Assembly (NCBI GenBank): GCA_963969365.1
Contig: OZ017746.1
Coordinates: 1,302,001-1,366,000 of the forward strand
Reading direction: 5' to 3'
Source of the DNA: Asterochloris sp. CNOR1
Taxonomy: Eukaryota; Chlorophyta; Trebouxiophyceae; Trebouxiales; Trebouxiaceae
DNA length: 64,000 nucleotides
This document shows positions 25,801-35,497 of the stretch, piece by piece. A model generated the notes under the pieces. It had not been told where the DNA came from. It saw only the letters and a program-made list of their open reading frames with translations, and did not search any database. Numbering within the stretch: position 1 is the stretch's first letter; each line of letters starts with the position of its first letter. Position numbers and translations under genes: made by a program.

Positions 25801-28190
25801 CATCCACCGCCAGGCTGCTCTTACCGCTGCCGGGGGGGCCAGTCAGGAGCAGGGCCTGTCCCCGTCCCAGCGGTGTCAGCGTGTCCAATGCCTGCATGGG
25901 CACCCATGAGAACAGGCAATCAACACTGCTCAGACAATTGACGAAGCGCCATCTGGATGGCAGCAACACAAACGACTGCCTGCACTCTCAGGCAGATGCT
26001 GAAGCACCTGCCAAATGTTGAGACACGCAGCGATAGAGCACCCGCCAAAACACACCAGATGAATGAGGAGGCTGATTGTGAGGGCAGCTGCTCTTCAGCT
26101 TGACTGCACACGCTGTCAGCTTGGATTCAATGACACACACCTGCCAGGCATTACGACGGACACATAAGGGGCAGGAAGGGCGGATTCACATGTGTTCAGC
26201 CTCCCCAGGTCTGCACATCCTGCTCGCCGTGCTGCACTCCACAATCTAGGGGAAGACAGGCGGCAAAGAATGTTGCACCTCCTGTTGAGTCTGCATTTGA
26301 ACCTTCTTCACAAGTGTCCTCAGATCTGGCCGCCACCAGCGAGACTCTGTCGACCAAAATGCTGAAGGCAGGCGCCGTCTCACCTCCTCAACCTGGGCTG
26401 CCTTCTGCAGCTTGTACGCACCAGCCACATCAACTTCATTCTAGCCTCACCCCCTTTTGCTGGGCGCAATGCAAACCCAGAGCCCCGGTGTAAAGGTGGC
26501 GTCACCTAAATCTCAGTCCTCGGTGCCTTTGCAAGCTTCACGTTCTGGCCATACTCCCCTCTCACTCACTTGCCACGATCTGCCCCCGCCACCTTCTGTG
26601 GAAGGACCACAACCCCTGTCGCCCAGCACCTCAGCAGCCCGCAAAGTGGCAAGCCAATGAGCCCACTCACCTCGCCCCGTCGCAGCGCGTCTGCAGCCTG
26701 CAAGCTCTGAGAAGGCCTTCTCACCTTGACCCCTGTGACCAGCGCCTCTGCAATCTGCTCCCGCCCGTCCATGGGAATCTCTCGGTTGAACAGCGGGGTC
26801 AGCGCGGAGGGGCCCAGCTGGTCCTGCCGCGCCGGGGCCGCCCCATCCAGGGGCCGCCCCACAAAGTCTACCGCTGCCCCCTGCAGCTCATCCCCGCTGG
26901 GCACCTTGAAGATGGCATAGTTGCGCTTGGTGGTGGGGCCACGGGTCTCATCCACCACCTGCAGGACATCAGGCAGCTGGGTTTGAGGCTGCATAGCCCT
27001 TGGCACTCCCGAGAGGAGTAAGGGACAGCCATGGTCCCTTTTGCCCATTGCAGCACGCCCTCAGGCAAGGCGCTGGCGGGCAAGCCAAACATAACTGCCT
27101 GCAGGCTGGACCTCTGAGACGCTCTTCATTGCTGCCCTCGAAGCTGGCAGACTCCTAAAATCATGCTGCACCTGAAGCAGGCAGTGATTTGAGATCATGC
27201 AGCCTGCTGCTGCTGCTGTCCAGCATCATAAGCCTGCTGTTCAATGCTGCCCAGTGGGCATGTCCCCCACCTGCAGCATGCCGCCGATGCGGCACTGCAC
27301 GCTGTCGCCAGTGGACACGCTTTCGCTGCCGCCCACCAGCAGGGCGTAGCAGATGTTGTCATCCCGGCGCCACAGCAGGACCCTGTGCAGGGGCAGACAG
27401 ATCATCACTGGGACTGCACTGGCAGCCACTTCAATGCAGCCCCATGGCAACTTGGTGGGGAGGGCAGTCATGAAAGGAACAGGGTTCCGGCTTTGTGGGT
27501 GGTGTTCTCGAAGGCCAACATGGACCACCCCCAGGTGCCAACAGGTGCAGGGTTGCTGCATTCTGCCTGCTATGCAGTCCAGGGACATGGATTGAGCTGC
27601 TGAGCACCACATCTTTGGGCAGCATGGGGAGGCCCACCCTGCGGCGCCGCTGACAAAGCGCAGCTCTGTACCGATGGGGGCGTCGTTGTTCAGTCCTTCC
27701 ACAATGGCCAGGCAGTCGCTGGAGAACAGCACCTGCAGCCAGTACAACTGGCAATGATTGGCAGCTGTGTCCAGTCAGCACAGCAGAGTTCTGCGCTTGA
27801 CTGTTCAACTGCATCATCTGAGCCCCAAAAGCAGCTCATGAGAACGTTGCAGACGGGGCATTGGTGCCCAGATGATTGTCTCAGCAAGTAGGCCCAGCTG
27901 CCTGAGCTTGCAGCAGGGAACCATGCAGGAAGGCTGACCTTGCCAGTGTCAACTTCTTCCTCCAGGTGCCTGATGGTCTCCAGCTGGCTGGGCTTGAGGG
28001 TGCGCTTCCTGAATATGCTCATCTCCGCGTCCCAGTCTGGAGGGGCAGGGTCTCCCAGCGCATGGGGGCTCAGTGTATTGCGTCGCCTGCTGTTGAGGCC
28101 CCTTGTGCATGGCTGCTGTCCAGCAATGGAGTGTTTCAATGCGCCCTGGGCAGATCCAGCTCTTGGGCTGATCGTCAAGGGCATGAGCAC
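22812..28190 (-). CDS. Divergent F1-ATPase alpha-subunit-like protein
   Basis: Exons, high to low: 27939-28190, 27638-27732, 27271-27382, 26725-26958, 25734-25891, 24963-25158, 24435-24595, 23906-24158, 23485-23595, 23171-23383, 22812-23036; all phases close to 669 residues (normal alpha about 505-553). The order follows F1 alpha throughout: beta-barrel (about 85-200), LDTLTPLGRGQALLLTGPPG P-loop region (233-257), HALVVLDDISCM Walker-B strand (338-349), a LIQRAAKVHRRSGGGSLTML strand, EEFMSIADGQLVLL, the SRIGS arginine-finger segment (528-532), and a C-domain with LYALRRGYCEDVP. Odd points: the alpha P-loop GDRQTGKT is replaced by GPPGSGKSS; an insert rich in Glu and Gly follows Walker B; a Gln-rich insert lies near 465; the first ~60 residues could be an organelle presequence. 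It cannot be the normal ATP synthase alpha. Partners are unknown. Confidence 0.8.
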
Positions 28191-28304
28191 CTTTGAGTCC
28201 TGCCTGCTGCAGACAGTCTCGGCACTCTTCCACTTTGCCGTCTAGCCAGCATGCACAGATTTGTGCTGCACAGATTGTTCTGCAGCACACCACAGAGCCT
28301 CGTC

Positions 28305-29086
28305 ATGAGCTCTGTGTCATTCGGGTTGTCGAAGAGGAAGGCTCGTATTACCAGCAAGGCAGCTGCTTTCGTTGATGCAGACCAGGAAGAGGTAGACAGC
28401 CCAGTCATCAGTAGCATCCAATTTCAGGCAGAGTCAGAGAGGCTGCAAGAGCAGGGCAACACCCAGGCTGCAGAGGGCAACCTCTCAGGTGCCCTGGGCT
28501 CTTGGAACAGAGCTATCCAGCTGACGCCTGGAAGGGCTGTACTTCATGAACAGCGTGCACAGGTCAGCATGCCTGCTGAACATCTTGAGCTCCCTGATGT
28601 TAGACATGCATATCACCGGTGGCATGCTGTGACTTGCAGGTGTTTCTGGAACTGGGGCGCGCCTTTGATGCAGTTCAGAGTGCAGAGAGGGCCACTCAGC
28701 TGCAGGCTGAATGGGCAGAGGCTCACATCACACTGAGCCGGGCACAGATGGCACTTGGGGAGGTGCTCTTTGAATGCAGCCTGCATCACCTAAGGCTTCC
28801 TCAAGCTTTGGCTTCACAATGACCTTGTCACGTGCAGCCTGAGATCGCCATGCAGAGTCTAGAGACGGCGCTGCATTTGGAGGTGGGTAGAGTCTTTCTT
28901 GTGCTCAAACATCACCAAACAGTCTCGGACGACTGCCTTGCAACTTTGCAGCCCGATAACGAGGAGGCCACAGCAGAGCTGGCCACCATTCGTGTGCTGG
29001 TCTTACAGCGCAGGCAGATGCCTGGCAATGCACTCAAGCAGCGAGTTTATGTCACCTCTGATGGAGAGAAAGCACAGAAAAGGTAA
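28305..29086 (+). CDS. TTC33: TTC33-like tetratricopeptide protein
   Basis: Exons 28305-28562, 28640-28762, 28838-28882, 28952-29086; all phase 0, 186 residues (human TTC33 262). The N-terminus MSSVSFGLSKRKAR matches human MASFGWKRK in position, which decided this ATG over one 54 bp upstream. Three TPR-like helical repeats follow: AESERLQEQGNTQAAEG with LGSWNRAIQLTPG, FDAVQSAERATQL with AHITLSRAQMALGE, and PEIAMQSLETALHLE. The C-terminus is shorter than in animals and ends at a TAA that overlaps a potential GTAAGC donor; splicing there would still give a stop. TTC33 has no firm biochemical role. Start codons of this gene and the F1-alpha-like gene are 114 bp apart, a shared promoter. Confidence 0.8.
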
Positions 29087-29124
29087 GCACACTCTGTTGC
29101 CAGCAGGGGACAATGCTGCGGCAG

Positions 29125-31025
29125 TCAGATGGCCAGACCCTGATCACTTGTGCAGGTAACCTCAAGAGCAGCATCGTCGGCACTGAGTTCCTCATCCCAG
29201 AAGCTGTCAAAGGTCTTCACAAGCCGCTGGAAGATGGGATCGCTGGCATAGTCCTGCAGCAGCATGCACATGCATGGGAGGCTGGCAGGCAGCAGAGCTG
29301 AGACACCATTGGAGCCTCATGAACGGAGCTGTACTCACACACATGGCCTTCAAGACATCTGCGTCCGTCAGCTTCAGCCCTGGGATGGCCAGCTGCAGGA
29401 GGGCCAACTGTGCAGTGGGCTCCTCTGGCCTTGCAGCAGGGTTGGCTGCTGCAGGGAATGGATGCTGCTCCTGCCGCTGCATTGGCCTGGGCTGCTGCAG
29501 ACACTCTTCAGCTGGCGCCCGCCGTGTTTCTTTGCCTGGTTCATCAGCAGCCGCAATGTGCTGCCTCCGCTCCTTGGTTGTCAGATTGAGTGCTGTACCT
29601 GGCCATTTATGCTGCCTTCTTGCAGCAGCCTGCCCGCCCTGATGTGAAGCCTGGCATCAACCAGCGAAAGTGTGTTTGTGTCTGTGAACAGACTCTGCTT
29701 TTGCCCTCAAACAGGTGTGAATGGAATGAGGACAACTTTGTTTTGTATTGAGATCCCACCTGCTTGGTGGCCAGCAGATCCTGGACAGCTGTGTGATTTT
29801 GTCCTGTCATGCAGTCTGCACATTGGCTGTGGGCCTGCATCGCATCCTGATCACATCAAACCTCGGAGTGCTCAAGGGTGCATGCCGCCCAGGCCGGCCT
29901 GCAGTCTGCCTGAGGCATGTCCTGGTTCATCTGTGGGTCTGTGGCAGCAGGGCCGCGCTGGCAAGCTGATGAGGCAGGCTGGCGATGAGGGGACGGGCAG
30001 TCGTGGTCTGTCAGTAGACACTGTCTGGTAGGGTGTGTAGAACAGTCATAGCCTGCCCCACTGGGCGGTGCATGGGCCTCATGCAGCTGCTGCTGCTTTG
30101 CTGCATGTGTTGTCAGAAATTCCTGCAGGACACCAAAGCTCTGCCAAGCTGCCAGCACCGCCTAACAGCACCTGCCAGCGCCCTGGCAGGGAGGCTTACC
30201 TGAAGCACCTCACAGCAGTGCTCTCCGCTTCCAGCATGGTCAAACCTGAAGCAAAACACCTGCTCCTGCATGGCAACAATGGACAACCATGCAGATGCAT
30301 TCCGCACACAGCCGTCATGAGCTCAGACTGCGTGCTGCTGTGAGCTGTACCTTTGTTTTGTGGTCTGGCATGGACCCTGCCAGAACCCAGCCACTTTTGG
30401 TCTCAATAGGGGATAGCAAGGCCAGCTTTGTGCCCTGGTCAGTCAGGCAGCAGATCATCTGCAGCTTGCCCTGCAGGAGCCAATCTTTTGTGTGTGTGCG
30501 CCTCCCATGGCCAGCACTCCAAGTGGATGCACAGAGCAGCACTGAACCTGCATACTGATCTCCAACAGCATGCGTGCCTCCTCTCTCAGGCTTAGACTGC
30601 AAAGTGTGGCGCTCTGCAGCCACACGGCAGCTACACCCTGCTTGACCCATGCAGACTGGCCAAAGCTGCAGTTGAAAGCAGCCACACTGCTAGGCAAGGG
30701 GATCTTGAGGGCCAGCTGGCCCGTGAAGCACCAGGATCGCATGCAGCTCGTGGGAGTTTGGTGCCAAGGCAAGACCTACGATTCCCAGTCTAGGCTTTCC
30801 TCAGATTGCAATGCCAGCTGCCTGAGTTGTAAGATGATCTGACTCCAATGCCGCTCCAGCTACCTTCCCAAGAACAAGGATGTAATAGAGTCCAAGGTAG
30901 TGTGGGTCGGCCATGTCCTTCCTCTGCCGTAGCATGTGAGCATCCATGGCATACAGACTTTGAGTCCGATGCAAGCAAGCCAGGATGCACCTGCGAGCTG
31001 CGCGGTCACGCACATCTTCTGCCAT
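29125..31025 (-). CDS. Unrecognised 346-residue protein
   Basis: Exons, high to low: 30864-31025, 30548-30775, 30376-30470, 30200-30245, 30062-30122, 29760-29788, 29339-29629, 29125-29253; every phase closes, giving 346 residues. The first ~215 residues look globular (MAEDVRDRAARRCILACLHR, LADPHYLGLYYILVLG-like strand, FTGQLALKIPLPSSVAAF, LREEARMLLEISMQ). The middle is polar and Gln/Arg-rich (TTKERRQHIAAADEPGKE), and the end is a compact helical piece: LLQLAIPGLKLTDADVLKAM and DYASDPIFQRLVKTFDSFWD. No membrane segment or known motif is seen. Exon 4 could use another acceptor, which would change about 16 residues. The stop is 38 bp from the convergent TTC33 stop, and the start is 98 bp from the divergent F-box gene. 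Confidence 0.7.
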
Positions 31026-31123
31026 TCTCTACAGATTGCAGCTTTTCCCTGCAAGCCTCCTGCGGGCAGCTGGGCAGACGTTTCAGCCTGGCGCCTGGCC
31101 ATCGGACTTCAGGCTAGCCGGGC

Positions 31124-33174
31124 ATGGCCCAGCAGAGGGCAAAGCGGCGCACCGGGCGCAGCACCAATGTGACCGACCTGCCGGACCAAGTGTTGCTGCT
31201 GGTGTTCCAGCACGCTGGACTGGCCAGGCTGGCAGCTGCGCAGGCATGCAAGCACTGGCGCAACCTGAGCCAGGATGCTGCCTTCTGCCACAAGGTCCTG
31301 CGAGGCAGCTGCATAGCTACAGCTCTGAGCGCTGCTGGGCCCGGTGATACCGTGGAGCTGGCATGCGGCATGTACGAGGTCAGCCTGGCACAGTCTGCTG
31401 GCAAAGAGCATTCCCTTAACCTGCTTGATGGCCCCAGATAGCTACCAGAGGCTGACATGGGTGTGCAGAGGTTGACATGTGTCTGGCACCCTCACTGCCC
31501 TGGTTGACAGCACAAGGGCAGCCATCGAAGGCTGAGACTCTCAGTCTTGCTGGCAGTCTGCTGTAAGTTCTGCGTGCTTGAATGACTGGCAGGGCTTTAG
31601 CATAGCACTGCACCTCCTGTACAGGCATCAGCATTTGAGGTCATGTTTAAGTTGCTGCGGGTGCAGGAGACTCTGCTGCTGGACAGGCCACTGAAGGTGC
31701 TGGGAGCTGCATCCAGAACTCTGTCAGGACAGCCCAAGCTTGGCGTTCTGCTGTTCACCAGACGCTCTGTCTTGGTGCTGTGTGCAGCCAGGCAAGCATG
31801 ATGCTCTCTCAATCTGATCCTGAAGAATACTAGACTAAGTGGGGCCTGCTGCTGAGTCTGCTTGTGCAAGAGCACATCTACCAGAGCTGGATCCTCCTGG
31901 CCTTGGTGCTGAGATCCTTTTGCATGCCTACAGGTGTTGTCTACAGGGCCTGCACTTGCATGCCAAGGGTAGCTTCCACCATGACAGCCGCAGCATTGTC
32001 ACCTTTGGTCCTGGCTGCAACTTCGTCAAACTGATCAACTGCAAGGTGCTGTGCTTTGTTGCACATGAAAAGGAGTCCTTGAAGAGCTGAAGGTGGCTGG
32101 CCTATGTTCAGCACTTGACTCCGGGTCCACTGTTGCCAACATCATTGCTGCTTGGCTGCAGGTGCATGAAGGGTTATTCAAAGTTGAGGTGTGCCCAGTT
32201 GATGTGATTATTGCCGACTGCAGCTGCCGTTGGAGGCCATGATCTCACTTGGCCTTCTGTGTGCAGCCTGCAACCACTCTGAGGCTGCAAAACTGCGAGC
32301 TGGTTGCTGGCAGCCGCCGGCTGCAGAACTCGTCCGGGATCCTGGTCAAGGGAACACTGATTGCTGAAGGTCAGCTGGCCAGATCCTGAGCCCGACATGG
32401 CTATTTTGAGGCTGCTTGAAGGCGTAGCTGTTCCACGGACATGCGGGGTTCAGTGTGGAGGTTGAGGCCTCAGCAGGGTGGTGGCAGCGCTGCATGTTGT
32501 CAGGCTTCCAGTGTGGTGTGTGACACACTGTGAGTGGCTGCGCTCGGGCCAGGATGCTGCTCATCAATGCAGATCTTGCTGCAGGGTGCACCTTTACAGG
32601 GTGGAACACCGCTATCAATGTCATACGGGCAGCCCTGCAGCTGCGCCATTGCCAGCTTGAGCTCAACTCATGTGCTATCCGCACACTCCTGGCTCGCGGG
32701 CTGGTCACGTGCTGCCTGCTGTGGGGGAACGGCGCCGCCCTGCTGTCTGGCGGCCAGGTGTCAACTGGCACTCAAGTGCCAGTTGATGAAACAGAGGCAG
32801 CTGGCCCTGCAGGGTGCCGAACCCAATGCTGCGACCTGCAGCCGCCTGAAGAGCACACCATGCTGTGGCACAACAACGATGTCGGGCCCAAGCCACCTGC
32901 CAGTCACGATGAGGTGACGGGCCAGCTGATGAAGGACCGCCAGAAGGAAATGCGCAGGGTTTTGCGGCAGGTCTATGGGCCCATGGTGGCTGGCCCAATG
33001 AATGCTTATGGCATGCTGCTGGACAGTGAAGTGGGCAGCAGCAGCGGCAGTGGGTTCGATGACGACTCGAATTACGATGACTCCTCAAGCAGCAGCAGTG
33101 AAGAGTTTAGCAGCAGCGAGTCAGAGGAGTCCAGTGACACTGATTCCAGCCACAGTGAGGAAAGTGAAGGTTGA
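31124..33174 (+). CDS. F-box protein with right-handed beta-helix repeats and acidic tail
   Basis: Exons 31124-31378, 31625-31791, 31934-32045, 32162-32188, 32267-32369, 32573-33174; phases close to 421 residues. A basic start (QQRAKRRTGRS) leads into an F-box, residues about 16-55 (VTDLPDQVLLLVFQHAGL, AACKHWRNLSQDAAF-type), the Skp1-binding element of SCF ubiquitin ligases. A region of short strand repeats follows (LLDRPLKVLGA, SIVTFGPGCNFVKLINCKV, TTLRLQNCELVAGSRRLQ, TGWNTAINVIRAALQLRHCQLE), the pattern of parallel beta-helix F-box proteins such as FBXO11. The C-terminus is Ser/Glu/Asp-rich (SSSSSSEEFSSSESEESS). Intron 2 has a GC donor. Likely a substrate adaptor of an SCF ligase; the substrate is unknown. 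Confidence 0.8.
32761..32786. repeat. Perfect 12-bp inverted repeat in the F-box gene's last exon
   Basis: TCAACTGGCACT at 32761-32772 is followed, after a 2-base loop, by its exact reverse complement at 32775-32786. It lies in the coding exon between the beta-helix and the acidic tail. Confidence 0.85.
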
Positions 33175-33823
33175 GTGCATGCACATGTTTCGTTGATCAT
33201 GTAGTCAGACATCGTGCTAGACTCCTGAAGCCTCAGGAATGCCTTCTGGGCTGACATGACATGCGCCTCTGGACTGTGGGGAGGCTGCACAGCCATGCTC
33301 TGAACGTCAGCCCACCTATCTTTTTAGAGTGCCTTCATGAGGCACATGCTCAACCATGCAGCAATACATTGGCTGTTCCAACAAGACCTGCCTGTGCTTG
33401 CTCCCCGCTCACGAGGGCGTCAATTCTGAGTGACGTGCATCAGCCCAGCAAGATACACCACTTTTGCTTCAGACAATGTTATTGAGCTGCAAATATCCAG
33501 ATATTTTGCAGCTCTTTGTGTGGAACAGAGTAAGGCATACACATGCACAGCGGCTCCTCAACGCTAAGCAGCTTCTCAGAGAGTGAGCGTTGGTGGAGAG
33601 TGCAGCCTGGGCAGCATCACTGCTTGAGGACATGAGATGGCCAGAAAAGGTGATCTCGACGCACCTGGCAGCCTGCAGACATGGCTTGGCCATACATGAG
33701 CCACTAAAGACATTGCAGCTGAGTTGTAGAAAGGAAGTGGCCTGGTCGCATCGGTAATCTGATCCTCTCGGCTCTGCATCTCGACTCTGATCTTCTCGTG
33801 ACTCTGCAGCCAATTCTTGGAAC
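33175..33823. other. Intergenic, F-box gene to lumen protein
   Basis: About 650 bp between same-strand genes. It holds the hairpin at 33484-33514 and presumably the downstream promoter. No gene is seen. Confidence 0.5.
33484..33514. repeat. Inverted repeat (14-bp arms, one-base bulge)
   Basis: GAGCTGCAAATATC (33484-33497), a CA loop, then GATATTTTGCAGCTC (33500-33514), the reverse complement with one extra T. It is 310 bp past the F-box stop codon and could fold in the 3' UTR or be a small element remnant. Confidence 0.7.
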
Positions 33824-35078
33824 ATGGCCGCTGCAATTGCTTCTTCCAGGTGCACCAATGGCATTCAGATATCTCGCCAGCACGCGAGGCCGGCTCGCCG
33901 CACATCACAGAGGGTCCAGGCTGTGACCACCACAGAGCGGCTGATCGCGAGCCTCTCTGGAGCTGCAGCAGCAGCATTGCTCTTGGTGGGCAGCTGCATG
34001 GAAGCATGTGTTTAGAAGGTCTCGTGGACTCTGATGGCTGAAGCCTTGACGTGATCCATGCTTGCAGGTCAGTCCTGCTTCAGCAGTGCCACAGGTGAGT
34101 GAAGTTGCATTGCACTGGAACAGCCACAATGCATGCATGCTTTCCGTTTGCTAAGGCACAATCCTGTACTGCTTGGCGTGCGGCAGAATTCGGCCAGACT
34201 AGGCTGAAAGGCTCCAGAAGTGCGATCTGCGACGTTGACAGGCTGGCACACTTTGCTGCAGATGGTGCACCCCGTGGCTGAGATTGCTGAGGCCAAGGAT
34301 GGCAATGTGCAGCCCAAGACCGATGACTTCAGGGACCTGGTGAGCAACAGCCAAGCTGGTATAGCATGGCCATTTGACCTGCATCAGGCTGCAATGCTGC
34401 AATGAAGATATGTTGTGTCTGCAGGGCACCCCTCTGGCTGCCAGCCGGTACACTGGTCAGCTCTCAGGGGATGAGCAGACAGTACAGACGCAGAGGAAGC
34501 AGCTGCTGGACGACCAGGCCAAGGGCGGGCTGAACAATGGTGAGCAATGTGAATCTCAACTCCTGCTGCTACGTAAAACAATATGCTGGAGGGCCAGCAG
34601 GCAGCAGAGCAACACTGACTCCAAGCAGGAGGCCTGGTGACGCCTGTTTGACTACAGGCAGAGAGCAGCTTCACACGCCTGCATCTGCTGCATGTATTTG
34701 CAGGACGTAGATCAACTATGTGTGCAGCGAGCTGTCCGTGCCACAGCAGCTGCAGCCTTGCAGACAGGTGGAGCCTTGTGCGCCTCAGCAATGCCAAGCA
34801 TGCTGCTGCTGCTTAGCTGTACTATCGCGTGCTCTGTGTGCAGGCCAGGGCACCAAGACCAACACCCTGCTGGACCCTTATGGCCTGCCCTCGAACAAGA
34901 ACAACAGGCCAGGTACTTGATTGTACTGCGTGCGAAGGGTCATGTAGCACAAGTGATTGCATCCTATGGGCGCATGCTTTGTTCGCACAGGACGACACAT
35001 CACAAAGTGTTTGCATTGCTTGTACAATCAGTTTACGTGCGTACCATCACGTGCTTTGCAGGTGGCCTTGGGAAGTAA
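33824..35078 (+). CDS. Small predicted thylakoid-lumen protein, family unknown
   Basis: Exons 33824-33985, 34068-34094, 34262-34339, 34425-34539, 34844-34912, 35062-35078; phases close to 155 residues. The first ~35 residues are Ala/Ser/Arg-rich (MAAAIASSRC, RPARRTSQRVQAV), a plastid transit peptide; a hydrophobic stretch ending LLLVSPASA follows, with an Ala-x-Ala cleavage site. This two-part layout targets the thylakoid lumen. The mature part, about 90 residues, is hydrophilic and low in hydrophobic residues (VAEIAEAKDGNVQPKTDD, YTGQLSGDEQTVQ, TNTLLDPYGLPSNKNN, ending GGLGK). No known photosystem subunit was recognised. Role unknown; targeting is inferred from the N-terminus. Confidence 0.75.
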
Positions 35079-35497
35079 ATGCCACAGCTATTGAGGGTGC
35101 CCTTGATGTGGCTTCCCGCCGACTTGCGGTCCCAAAATTTCTCAGGAGCAACCCCAAAGTTGAAGTCAATTTGCATGAGACAAGCTTCACATAAAGTTTT
35201 CAACAGGGTGCAGATTCTGGTCCTGGGGGCAGCCAAAATTCACAGCACGCATAGGATATAGTCAGAACAAGTGCTACAATTGCCACCCAACAGAGTGGTC
35301 CTGTGGATAGTGGCACGCACTCAGAAGTATTCTGATCCTTGAGGGGAGAGCAGATGAGACAAATGGTGGGCATGCAGAAGCCAGCCACAAAGGACATGTG
35401 GCCAGACAAGGGACCTGCCTACAAACTGGGTGTGACTGAGGCTCCAAGACGAAAGTGTTCAAGGCTGCAAATCTAACTGCTGGTGCAACGGGGCCTG
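35079..35497. other. Intergenic between convergent lumen-protein and NEK genes
   Basis: About 420 bp between two stop codons, expected to hold both 3' UTRs. No open frame or repeat of note. Confidence 0.5.
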
